This document shows positions 1 through 6,122 of a stretch of DNA of 12,323 nucleotides, one piece after another; positions within the stretch are counted from its first letter, which is position 1; each line of letters begins with the position of its first letter. Location of the stretch: NCBI GenBank assembly GCA_964504195.1, contig CAZDDI010000090.1:1-12323 (forward strand), written 5' to 3'. Made by a program: the position numbers and the translations under genes. Source of the stretch: CAZDDI01 sp964504195. Its GTDB lineage: Bacteria; Chloroflexota; Anaerolineae; B4-G1; SLSP01. The notes beneath the pieces are model-generated. The model had not been told where the DNA came from. It saw only the letters and a program-made list of their open reading frames with translations, and did no database searches.

Positions 1-176
1 AGAAGTGATTCTTGCAAATGGTTTTATTTCCGGTTCATTTTCTTAATTTTCATCAGCCTGTACGGCTGCTCCGCGCGCACGAACGGCGCATCTATGCGCG
101 GCGCGAATGCGCTGACAGTTCGCGCTACATTTTCGTGATCATTGGTATGCCAAAGGCACATGGAAATCCCTTAAAA
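1..176. other. Left-edge gap with no convincing gene
   Basis: No supported gene. One plus-strand frame is open from the window edge to a TGA at 136-138. It encodes a hydrophobic stretch ending in L-Y-G-C-S-A, which resembles a lipoprotein signal peptide with a lipobox Cys. No start codon is visible inside the window and the frame stops about 23 codons after the Cys. It could be a decayed or very short lipoprotein, or chance. The rest is unassigned. Confidence 0.2.
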
Positions 177-321
177 TAACTCAAGTTGCCACCTGGGCTG
201 ATTCTGAGATTTAGGACACGGATTTTACGGATCACACGGATTTTTTCTGGTTCTTATCCGTAAAATCTGTGCGAATCCGTGTCCTATAAAGGTTCTGACG
301 AACAGGTAGCAACTTAGGTTA
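177..321. repeat. Long inverted-repeat (MITE-like) element A
   Basis: The two ends are inverted copies. The left end reads aagttgccacctg (183-195) and the right end, read in reverse complement, is aagttgctacctg (303-315). Inside, aggacacggattttacggat on the left is matched by the reverse complement of atccgtaaaatctgtg and the following bases on the right, so most of the 145 bases can fold into one hairpin. The six bases ttaaaa lie just left (171-176) and again overlapping the right end (319-324), a possible target duplication. A related partial copy lies at 3988-4050. It carries no coding sequence, and its mobility is inferred from structure only. Confidence 0.6.
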
Positions 322-393
322 AAACAGCAAAACTCAAACCGCTGATTTCGGCAGGCTCAACCTGCGGTGAACGGCATAGCACAACGGGAGGGG

Positions 394-1971
394 TTATACG
401 GCGGCCCACTCCCACTGCCCGGCGACCATGACGCGCTGCGGGTACACCTCGCGGAGCACGTCCGGCGGCTGGGCGAAGATGTCCCGATCCAATACGACCA
501 AATCCGCCAGGTAGCCGGGCAGCAGCAGCCCCAGGCGCGACTCCATCCCGGCGGCATAGGCAGCACCCCAGGTGTAGGCGCGCAGAGCCTCGGCGAGCGT
601 GAGCCGCTCTTGGGGATACCAACCCTCCGGGCCGGGCGCGCCATCCTCGCGGCGGCGGGTGACGGCGGCGTACAACCCCATAAAGGGATCGAAAATCTCG
701 ATGGGCGCATCCGAGCCGAAGGCCAGGATTGCGCCGCTATCCAGCACAGAGCGCCAGGCGTAGGCGTAGCGGGAGCGCGCGCCCCAGTACCGCTCGGCCA
801 TGTCTATATCGTGGATGGCGTGGATGGGCTGCATGGAGGCGATGACGCCCAGCTGTGCAAAGCGGGGGATGTCTAGTGGGTCGAGCAGTTGGGCGTGCTC
901 GATGCGATGGCGCAACTGCGGCGCGAGCGGGCGCGCGGCGGCCAGCGTGTCCAGCACCAGGCGGTTGGCCCGGTCGCCGATAGCGTGAATCATCAGCGCA
1001 ATGCCGCCCGCCGCTGCTTGCTGCGCGATTTCTAGCAGCTGCTCCGGTTCCAGCGTGAGCAGGCCCAGATTGTCCGGTTCGCCCTCGTGCGGCGCGAGCA
1101 TGGCCCCGGTGCGCGGGCCAAGCGCGCCATCGGCGAAGAGCTTGAGGCCGCCAAAGCGTAGCCGGTCATCGCCGAAGCCGGAGCGGAGGCCCGCCGCCAG
1201 CAGTCCCGGCAGCGAGTCCTGGCGCGTGTACTTGCAGACGCGCATCCGCAGCGCGCCGCGCGCGTGGAGCATCTGGAACGCGGCGAACGCGGGCGCGCCG
1301 TCCACATCGTGGACGCCGGTGATGCCGGAGGCCAGCAGCCGCACCTGCGCTGCTTCGAGCGCAGCGGCGACTTCATCGAGCGTGGGGGCGGGAATGGCGG
1401 ATTGGATGCAATCCATGGCATTCTCGAAGAACATGCCGTCGGGCGCGCCATCGGGCAAGCGGCCGATGCGCCCATGCTGGGGATCGGGCGTGGCAGCGGC
1501 GAGTCCGGCAGCGCGGATAGCGGCGGTGTTGGCGGCCAGGGCGTGCGCGCTTTTGGCGATGAGGGCCACGGGATGGTGTGGCGCGGCGCGATCCAGCTCC
1601 GCAGCGGTGAGGAAGGTGCGGTCGGGCCAGAGGTTCTGATCCCAGCCGCGCCCCAGAATCCAGGCACCGGGCGGGAGCGTGGCGGCGCGCTGCTGGATGG
1701 CTTCCAGCACTTGCGCGCGCGTGGCATCGCGCAAATCGAGCGCTTGCAGGCTCAAGCCGTACCACATCGTGTGGATGTGCGCATCGGTGAGGCCGGGGAT
1801 AACCGTTGCGCCGCCCAGGTCTTCAGTGCGCGCGCCGGAATGCGCGGCCCAGGCATCGGCGGCGGCATCGAGCGCGACGATACGCTCACCGGCCAGCGCG
1901 AGCTGGGTGGCCCACGGGCGGCGCGGGTCGCCAGTGTAGATGTGGGCATTTTTGAGTAAAGTGATGTGCAT
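394..1971 (-). CDS. Amidohydrolase family 3 (YtcJ-like) metal-dependent hydrolase
   Basis: The 525-residue product matches the usual size and layout of YtcJ-like members of the amidohydrolase superfamily: an N-terminal beta-sandwich part, a TIM-barrel metal site and a C-terminal return to the sandwich. Visible metal-site motifs are D-A-H-I-H (H65 and H67), the G-G-L-K-L-F strand with K277, H-A-I-G-D-R-A-N (H329), H-R-I-E-H-A-Q (H359) and F-G-S-D-A-P-I-E (D421). There is no signal peptide, so it is probably cytoplasmic. It should hydrolyse an amide or cyclic amide bond, but the substrate cannot be read from the sequence. The ATG start is supported by a GAGG site 7 bases upstream (plus-strand 1979-1982). 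A perfect palindrome separates it from the VTT gene 52 bases upstream, so co-transcription is uncertain. Nothing ties it to sugar metabolism. Confidence 0.9.
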   Translation of the reverse strand: MHITLLKNAHIYTGDPRRPWATQLALAGERIVALDAAADAWAAHSGARTEDLGGATVIPGLTDAHIHTMWYGLSLQALDLRDATRAQVLEAIQQRAATLPPGAWILGRGWDQNLWPDRTFLTAAELDRAAPHHPVALIAKSAHALAANTAAIRAAGLAAATPDPQHGRIGRLPDGAPDGMFFENAMDCIQSAIPAPTLDEVAAALEAAQVRLLASGITGVHDVDGAPAFAAFQMLHARGALRMRVCKYTRQDSLPGLLAAGLRSGFGDDRLRFGGLKLFADGALGPRTGAMLAPHEGEPDNLGLLTLEPEQLLEIAQQAAAGGIALMIHAIGDRANRLVLDTLAAARPLAPQLRHRIEHAQLLDPLDIPRFAQLGVIASMQPIHAIHDIDMAERYWGARSRYAYAWRSVLDSGAILAFGSDAPIEIFDPFMGLYAAVTRRREDGAPGPEGWYPQERLTLAEALRAYTWGAAYAAGMESRLGLLLPGYLADLVVLDRDIFAQPPDVLREVYPQRVMVAGQWEWAAV

Positions 1972-1984
1972 AGGTAAACCTCAT

Positions 1985-2017
1985 AGACCTGGCAGGTTTT
2001 GAAAACCTGCCAGGTCT
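1985..2017. repeat. Perfect 33-base palindrome between two minus-strand genes
   Basis: The arms agacctggcaggtttt (1985-2000) and their exact reverse complement (2002-2017) are separated by one base. It lies between the stop of the VTT gene and the ribosome site of the amidohydrolase. As RNA it would form a very strong hairpin. It has no run of Ts after the stem, so it is not a classic intrinsic terminator. It could be a dispersed repeat, a partial terminator or an mRNA-stability element. Confidence 0.75.
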
Positions 2018-2023
2018 GAGTGA

Positions 2024-2581
2024 TTACAACCCCAGCAGATTGGCGATCCAGGCGACGCCGTGGCTGCCGGCCCAGGCGACGACGATGGCTTTGATGGTTT
2101 TGCCCAACCAGGTCGCCAGGTAGAATTTCCACACCGGCATCCGGGAGGCCCCGGCGGCCATGCCGGCCATATCAAACAACGGCATGGGCACGACCCCCAT
2201 CAAGAAGATGACAATAGGGCCGTACTTGGTGACCCACCCCGCGATCATCGGGTAAACCTTCCATTTATCCACCAGGTCTTCCACGGCATACCCGGCTACG
2301 AAGCCCCACAGCTCGCCCAGCGAATCGCCAAACCCCGCGCACAGGCCCACCAGCACGGGAGTGAGCACCGCGCCCATGGTGAAGGTGAACGCCAGGTGCG
2401 GAATCGGCAACAGCACCGTGGTACTGCCAATCAGCGCCATCAAGAAGACGCCCAGATAGCCGAAGTCCCGAAAAAACTCAAATCTGATCTGCTCGCGATT
2501 GATGGCGACCAGCGTGGTGACAGTGATAAAGAAGACCACCAGGCCGACGCGCAACAGCTTGATGCGCGTGGATTTGGTCAT
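2024..2581 (-). CDS. VTT-domain (DedA/SNARE-associated-like) small membrane protein
   Basis: The 185-residue integral membrane protein has hydrophobic segments near residues 9-26, 42-60, 65-83 and 120-145, and again near 155-182. Features typical of VTT/DedA-like proteins are the G-F-G-D-S-L-G-E-L-W-G-F-V-A-G-Y stretch (83-98) and the re-entrant-like V-P-M-P-L-F-D-M-A-G-M-A-A-G segment (130-144). Family members have been linked to lipid or polyprenyl-phosphate handling and membrane homeostasis, but this protein's role is not determined. Its ATG overlaps the stop codon of the dehydrogenase gene by 4 bases and no strong ribosome site is visible, so translation is probably coupled. An undecaprenyl-phosphate role would suit the glycan context, but that is inference. 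Confidence 0.8.
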   Translation of the reverse strand: MTKSTRIKLLRVGLVVFFITVTTLVAINREQIRFEFFRDFGYLGVFLMALIGSTTVLLPIPHLAFTFTMGAVLTPVLVGLCAGFGDSLGELWGFVAGYAVEDLVDKWKVYPMIAGWVTKYGPIVIFLMGVVPMPLFDMAGMAAGASRMPVWKFYLATWLGKTIKAIVVAWAGSHGVAWIANLLGL

Positions 2582-3924
2582 GCAGGCCGGGGCGCACCCA
2601 GGCGCAGGATAAGGGCGTGGCCATCCAGTCCGTAGGTGGCGTTGCAGCTATCAATCACTAACGCGGCATGGTTCACGACCTGTTGATAATCCACGTTATG
2701 ATGACCGCTGATGATGACGATAGCATCCACAGCGGTCAGCCCTTCGGGCGTGAGCTCCATCGAGTTCAAGGTGAGCGGCTCGCGCAGGAAGACATTGCCG
2801 CCGATGTGGTATTGGGGGACGTAAGGGTCGTGGTAGCGCACCTTGGCCCCGCGCGCGATGAGCAGCTCGATGATGCGCTCGGCGGGGGAATTGCGCGGAT
2901 CGCCAATGTCGGGCTTGAAAGCCACGCCCAGCGCCAACACGCGCGCGCCGTTGAGGGCCTTGCCCTGCACGCTCAGCCCATGCGTGACCAGTTCCACCAC
3001 ATGGTAGGGCATGGTTTCATTGGTCTCGGCGGCCAACGCGATGAAACGGGTGTAGAAATCATACTCGCGGGCTTTCCAGAGCAGGTAGTAGGGATCAATA
3101 GGAATGCAATGCCCGCCGACGCCCGGCCCAGGGTTGAAGGGCATGAAACCGAAGGGCTTAGTCTTGGCAGCGGCGATGACCTCCCAAATATCAATGCCCA
3201 TGCGCTCGGCCAGTAGCGCCATCTCATTGACCAGGGCGATGTTGACCGCGCGGAAGGTGTTCTCCAGCAGTTTGGTCATCTCGGCGGTGGCAGGGGAGCT
3301 TACCTCGTGGACGGGCGCGCCCATCTGCCGCAGGAAATCGGCGGCCAGCGCGGTACATTCGGGCGTGATGCCGCCGATGACTTTGGGCGTATTGTACGCG
3401 CTCCATTGCTGATTGCCGGGATCAATGCGCTCCGGCGAAAAGGCCAGGTAGAAATCCACGCCCGCCTTGAGGCCGCTGGCCTCTTCGAGGATGGGCTGAA
3501 CGACTTCGACGGTGGTGCCGGGGTAGGTGGTGGATTGCAGCACAATGAGCTGACCCGCGTGCAGGTAAGGGGCGATGCTGCGGGTGGCGTTCAGGATGTC
3601 GCTCAGATCGGGCGCGCGCTGCACGGTGTAGGGCGTGGGGACGCAGATAAAGACGATGTCGCACCGCTGCACCACCTCGAAATCGGTGGTGGCCCGCAAG
3701 CGGCCCGCGGTGACGTGGGGGGCAATCTCGTCATCACTGATGTCTTCAATGTAGCTCTGGCCCTGGTTGATGGCCTGCACTTTGCTATCACTGATTTCGA
3801 TGCCGAGGGTGGTGAAACCGGCCTTGGCGCAGGCCAAGGCCAACGGCAGGCCCACATAGCCCAGCCCGATGATAGCGACTTGCGCTTTGCACTGCGCGAT
3901 TTTCTCAGAAAGTTGATTGTCCAT
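2578..3924 (-). CDS. UDP-sugar 6-dehydrogenase (WbpA/UDP-GlcNAc dehydrogenase-like)
   Basis: The 448-residue NAD-dependent nucleotide-sugar dehydrogenase oxidises C6 of a UDP-sugar to a uronic acid in two steps. The N-terminal Rossmann motif is G-L-G-Y-V-G-L-P-L-A (20-29). The substrate region has S-P-E-R-I-D-P-G-N (163-171) and P-K-V-I-G-G. The active site has T-K-L-L-E-N with K218 and N222, and G-G-H-C-I-P-I-D-P with catalytic C273 and D277. The A-K-T-K-P-F-G-F and P-G-P-G-V-G-G-H-C motifs favour the WbpA/TviB/WecC group acting on UDP-HexNAc over plain UDP-glucose dehydrogenases. I chose the ATG at 3922-3924 because GGAGGA sits just upstream (plus-strand 3928-3933) and the product then begins like its family; a further upstream start would add 11 unlikely residues. 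It is the first gene of a coupled pair with the VTT gene. Exact substrate is not certain. Confidence 0.92.
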   Translation of the reverse strand: MDNQLSEKIAQCKAQVAIIGLGYVGLPLALACAKAGFTTLGIEISDSKVQAINQGQSYIEDISDDEIAPHVTAGRLRATTDFEVVQRCDIVFICVPTPYTVQRAPDLSDILNATRSIAPYLHAGQLIVLQSTTYPGTTVEVVQPILEEASGLKAGVDFYLAFSPERIDPGNQQWSAYNTPKVIGGITPECTALAADFLRQMGAPVHEVSSPATAEMTKLLENTFRAVNIALVNEMALLAERMGIDIWEVIAAAKTKPFGFMPFNPGPGVGGHCIPIDPYYLLWKAREYDFYTRFIALAAETNETMPYHVVELVTHGLSVQGKALNGARVLALGVAFKPDIGDPRNSPAERIIELLIARGAKVRYHDPYVPQYHIGGNVFLREPLTLNSMELTPEGLTAVDAIVIISGHHNVDYQQVVNHAALVIDSCNATYGLDGHALILRLGAPRPA

Positions 3925-3987
3925 GAGTCCTCCAAAGTAAGATGGGATTCGCCACAAAAAGCACGGAGATTTTTTGTTTTTAGTACC

Positions 3988-4050
3988 TAACCCAAGTTGC
4001 CACCTGGGCGGATTCAGAGATTTAGGGCACGGATTTACACAGATTTTACG
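3988..4050. repeat. Partial second copy of element A
   Basis: The sequence runs taacccaagttgccacctgg and continues with gattcagagatttagggcac and a genomic-repeat-like tract. It matches the left half of the inverted-repeat element at 177-321 with few differences. The matching right half is absent or displaced: only a short piece ending in gattttacggat appears at 4309-4320. Confidence 0.65.
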
Positions 4051-4052
4051 CC

Positions 4053-4258
4053 ATCGCGCAACAGTCGCTCTGTCAAAGCCATGGTTTGAGCCTACGACAG
4101 GGTTAGGTTTTTGCGATACTGCCTTTGACGAGCGCAGAGGCCTTCGACAGGCTCAGGCACCGGAAGCAGCCCGGTGGCTGAGCCTGCCGAAGCCTCTCCC
4201 GGTGGCCCTCCGGCATTGCCTTGAACGGCAATCGCGCAACAGTCGCTCTGTCAAAGCC
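4053..4258. repeat. 28-base direct repeat pair
   Basis: An identical 28-base stretch starting atcgcgcaacagtcgctctg occurs at 4053-4080 and 4231-4258. Weaker similarity continues downstream of both copies (tttgagc, then gggttaggttt). The region between contains the inverted repeat at 4139-4194. This looks like a local duplication of an intergenic repeat unit. Confidence 0.7.
4139..4194. repeat. Imperfect inverted repeat of the CTTCGACAGGCTCAG type
   Basis: The left arm (4139-4163, containing cttcgacaggctcaggcacc) and right arm (4171-4194, containing ccggtggctgagcctgccga) are inverted copies with a few mismatches and a 7-base loop. A fragment of the same motif (ttcggcaggctcaacc) lies at 346-361 near the amidohydrolase stop. 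REP-like dispersed repeats of this kind are common in some filamentous bacteria, and their function is unknown. Confidence 0.65.
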
Positions 4259-4360
4259 GTCAATAGGCGTGTTTTGAGCATCCTACCGGGTTAGGTTTGC
4301 GGTACTACGATTTTACGGATAAAAAACCGAAAAAAAATCCTTGTGCCCTCTGTGGTGAGC

Positions 4361-5296
4361 TCAAGATTTTGCGATACGTTGGGCCAGGAGCGCGAGTTTG
4401 GGTTCGACCTCGTACCAACTGATATCCGAAAGCCCCAGCTTCTCGCGCAGAGCGTCCCGCTCCACACCCTCGATATAATCGTGCACGGCACAGGTCCAGC
4501 GCAGCTGCTCGAAGGTGAAGCGCGGCACTTCGGCCTGCGCCGCCACGCCGGTGAGCACATACTCCAGGTTGCGCCCCGTCCAGGGGAAGAGGTGCTGCTT
4601 GGGCTTGTACTGCTCCCGATACTCACGCAGCACCGTAGGCCACCAGGCGGGCAACGCGATGCGCCGCTCCTTGTGGCGGCGATCGGGCTTGCTGTAGCGA
4701 ATCCACAGCATAGGGCCGGCGGGTGCATCCACATCCAGATGGTTCAGCGCGATGTTGACGCACTCGCCCTTTTTGATGCCGGTGTGCAAAATCAGCGTGA
4801 ACAACAGGTGCGGGCGGGCGTCGGGCTGATGCTCGCTATCACCCTGGCGCAACTGTTGCGTGACGGTAAGCACGGCGGCGATGTGAGCATCGCGCAGCAG
4901 CTCCGGCAGCGGCGCGCTCGCGCTCTGGTGGATGAGGGGGGCAGCAGGGTCTTTCGGCAGCACGTCGGCCTCGACGAGCCAGCCGAAGAAAACCTTGAGC
5001 GTGGTGATGCGGCGTTCCAGTGTCTTGGGGCTGCACGGCACCCCGCGCGGGCCATCCATCCACTTGAGGAAGGCGTTGAGATTGGCGACGCTGATCTGGT
5101 TGAGCGGCGTTTCCAGGGAAAGATAATCGGCCAATAGTTCCATATCCAGCCGGAACGCCTGCCGGGTGTTCTCCGTGAAGTTGCGCGCGCGCATATAGGT
5201 CTCGAAGCTGCCCAGGGCCACGCTCAGCGGAGAGCCGGGCGTGAGATCGCGCGCTTCAGGCGCACGCGCCGATGACGGGTTCTGTGTAGCATTCAT
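4361..5296 (-). CDS. Tyrosine-recombinase-like protein with degenerate catalytic site
   Basis: The 311-residue product has the two-domain layout of XerC/XerD-like integrases: a SAM-like core-binding domain at about residues 25-110 and a catalytic-type domain from about 130. The fold signature H-T-G-I-K-K-G-E (171-178) aligns with the usual H-T-G-L-R-x-x-E, but the first catalytic Arg is Lys (K175). The basic beta-hairpin remains (K-E-R-R-I-A-L-P, 209-216). The H-x-x-R box reads E-Q-L-R (263-266), keeping only the Arg. The L-G-H-S box reads L-G-L-S (287-290), losing the His. The only nearby Tyr (Y295) is about three residues too early to be the standard nucleophile. It probably binds DNA without cutting it, or is a decayed recombinase. 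The frame is intact and has a good promoter. No attachment sites or element boundaries are evident. Confidence 0.8.
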   Translation of the reverse strand: MNATQNPSSARAPEARDLTPGSPLSVALGSFETYMRARNFTENTRQAFRLDMELLADYLSLETPLNQISVANLNAFLKWMDGPRGVPCSPKTLERRITTLKVFFGWLVEADVLPKDPAAPLIHQSASAPLPELLRDAHIAAVLTVTQQLRQGDSEHQPDARPHLLFTLILHTGIKKGECVNIALNHLDVDAPAGPMLWIRYSKPDRRHKERRIALPAWWPTVLREYREQYKPKQHLFPWTGRNLEYVLTGVAAQAEVPRFTFEQLRWTCAVHDYIEGVERDALREKLGLSDISWYEVEPKLALLAQRIAKS

Positions 5297-5303
5297 GGTG
5301 CGT

Positions 5304-5331
5304 ATTATAGCGCAATTATACGGGGCTTCAA
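5304..5331 (-). promoter_or_regulatory. Strong promoter giving a probable leaderless transcript of the recombinase-like gene
   Basis: Read on the minus strand, TTGAAG (plus 5326-5331) and TATAAT (plus 5304-5309) are separated by 16 bases, close to the sigma-70 consensus. The TATAAT ends only 7 bases before the ATG at 5294-5296, so transcription should begin at or next to the start codon. No Shine-Dalgarno site is present. A second TATAAT lies 5 bases further upstream on the same strand (plus 5315-5320). Confidence 0.6.
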
Positions 5332-5368
5332 ATACGCGCCGTTTGTGCTATACTGTGAGGTAAGGATA

Positions 5369-5389
5369 AATGGCGAATGGCGAATGGCG
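5369..5389. repeat. Heptamer tandem repeat, aatggcg x3
   Basis: Three exact copies of a 7-base unit occur in tandem, followed by aatg. It lies in the gap between the divergent recombinase-like gene and the small gene at 5609, 37 bases before a second heptamer array. Confidence 0.85.
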
Positions 5390-5426
5390 AATGACAGACA
5401 GAAAACCTTGCCCGCATCAGATGAAA

Positions 5427-5482
5427 CGTGAGGCGTGAGGCGTGAGGCGTGAGGCGTGAGGCGTGAGGCGTGAGGCGTGAAG
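5427..5482. repeat. Heptamer tandem repeat, cgtgagg x8
   Basis: Seven perfect copies of cgtgagg run from 5427 to 5475, followed by an eighth with one changed base (5476-5482). The 7-base period without spacers resembles the short tandem repeats known from filamentous cyanobacteria and seen in related environmental phyla. Open frames across it are only low-complexity translations of the repeat. Copy number may vary between strains. Confidence 0.9.
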
Positions 5483-5608
5483 AAAATTCTGTCCCTGTGG
5501 GTTCTCTGAAACTCAAGAATCATAGGCAACAAAACACACGGCCAACAACCTGGGTATCAGCCGTAGAAAAGTTAGCCATAGCCTTAAGAAAGCACACAGT
5601 GGGGAATT

Positions 5609-5887
5609 ATGCAGCGACTCCCTTATGTTTGGGATTATGACATTGATGAAGCGCAATTTCGCGCTCTGTTAGCCGGCGAGCTGTGTCTGGGGCGACTGGA
5701 TCAGGATTGGGCGGCTGCAAGGTTGCTCGATTACGCGCCTTATCCGGAAATTGTGCGCTTGTTGGGATTCCGCGCCCTGATCGCTGGTTGGCCACGTTGG
5801 CGGGATGCCATTCGCTCGGAAAGCCGCCGTCGCGGGTTAGATTTTCTGGTTGCATGGTTGCCGCGTGAACACCCGGAGTTGGTGTAG
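5609..5887 (+). CDS. Small conserved hypothetical protein (92 aa)
   Basis: The 92-residue soluble protein begins M-Q-R-L-P-Y-V-W-D-Y-D-I-D and is rich in Arg, Trp and Leu. It has no membrane segment or recognisable catalytic motif. The composition, codon use and a G-rich ribosome site (5599-5605) support a real gene. From memory, similar small proteins occur in Chloroflexota and cyanobacteria, sometimes ahead of a nucleotidyltransferase of the AbiEii/AbiGii toxin type. No such partner follows here: an inverted-repeat element begins four bases after the stop, so the gene may be an orphaned half of a pair. Function unknown. The stop codon TAG lies inside the left copy of the flanking direct repeat, so the element inserted exactly at the end of this gene. 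Confidence 0.6.
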   Translation: MQRLPYVWDYDIDEAQFRALLAGELCLGRLDQDWAAARLLDYAPYPEIVRLLGFRALIAGWPRWRDAIRSESRRRGLDFLVAWLPREHPELV

Positions 5888-6044
5888 GGTCAATGCCATT
5901 AAGTTAAGGTTTGCAAGCCGTCCACAAATGCTTCCACGAATACACGAATGTCTACAAAACAGAGGGAATTCGTGTATTCGTGACCTAATTCGAGGACGGC
6001 AACTGGAATCAATGTTCTTAACTTAATGGCATTGGGTGTAAGGT
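5881..6044. mobile_element. MITE-like inverted-repeat element with 10-base target duplication
   Basis: Perfect 17-base terminal inverted repeats, caatgccattaagttaa (5891-5907) and its reverse complement (6018-6034), bound a 144-base element. Inside, cacgaatacacgaat (5935-5949) pairs with its exact reverse complement (5968-5982), and ccgtcc with ggacgg, so nearly the whole element can form one hairpin. Immediately outside lie ggtgtagggt (5881-5890) and ggtgtaaggt (6035-6044), 9 of 10 bases identical, as expected for a target duplication. It has no room for a transposase, so it would be mobilised in trans. A 10-base duplication would suit an IS4-like transposase, but that is inference. Confidence 0.75.
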
Positions 6045-6058
6045 AAATCCGTTTTCCC

Positions 6059-6092
6059 ATCCTGGCGAAGGTTCAGAAACCTTCGCCAGGAT
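6059..6092. repeat. Hairpin repeat upstream of the ABC permease
   Basis: The 15-base arms atcctggcgaaggtt (6059-6073) and their exact reverse complement (6078-6092) are separated by a 4-base loop. It lies 30 bases before the permease start, so an mRNA starting further upstream would carry it in its leader. There is no T-run after it. It resembles the palindrome at 1985-2017 in design but not in sequence. Confidence 0.7.
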
Positions 6093-6122
6093 CAGGCCAA
6101 GTTTAGCAACATAGGGTAACTG

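Larger units (their letters stand above)
3925..4360. other. 436-base gap filled with repeats, no gene
   Basis: No supported gene. From right to left it holds an A/T-rich stretch next to the recombinase stop, two copies of a 28-base direct repeat (4053-4080 and 4231-4258), an inverted repeat of the CTTCGACAGGCTCAG type (4139-4194), and a partial copy of inverted-repeat element A (3988-4050). The nine bases gattttacg occur at 4042-4050 and again at 4309-4317, as if 4051-4308 had been inserted into element A. No clear promoter for the dehydrogenase gene was found. Confidence 0.6.
5297..5608. other. 312-base divergent intergenic region
   Basis: Besides the recombinase promoter and the two heptamer arrays there is no gene. 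The part from 5483 to 5608 shows nothing recognisable except a purine-rich ribosome-site-like stretch (gtgggga, 5599-5605) ahead of the next gene. A weak TATACT (5348-5353) faces the plus strand but has no good -35 partner. Confidence 0.5.

Noticed and set aside
1..138. Open frame with a lipobox-like L-Y-G-C
   Set aside because: No start codon in the window, a stop soon after the Cys and no conserved continuation; kept only as a note.
346..375. Possible terminator behind the amidohydrolase gene
   Set aside because: Only a 5-base stem (gcagg/cctgc) is formed and no T-run follows it on the minus strand; it is better explained as a fragment of a dispersed repeat.
1264..1959. Plus-strand open frames of over 200 codons opposite the amidohydrolase
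   Set aside because: High-GC shadow frames. The minus-strand product has all metal-site motifs of its family, and the plus-strand frames have none.
2060..3990. Plus-strand open frames opposite the VTT and dehydrogenase genes
   Set aside because: The translations are low-complexity and lack motifs; both minus-strand genes are recognised families.
4343..5137. Plus-strand open frame of 264 codons opposite the integrase-like gene
   Set aside because: The minus-strand frame has recognisable integrase fold motifs and a near-consensus promoter; the plus-strand frame has neither.
5427..5482. Heptamer array considered as a CRISPR array
   Set aside because: The 7-base units are contiguous without spacers, far too short for CRISPR repeats, and no cas gene is present.
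5305..5532. Minus-strand frames of 60-75 codons rich in R-L-T-P-H-A-S
   Set aside because: They are translations of the 7-base tandem repeat and not genes.
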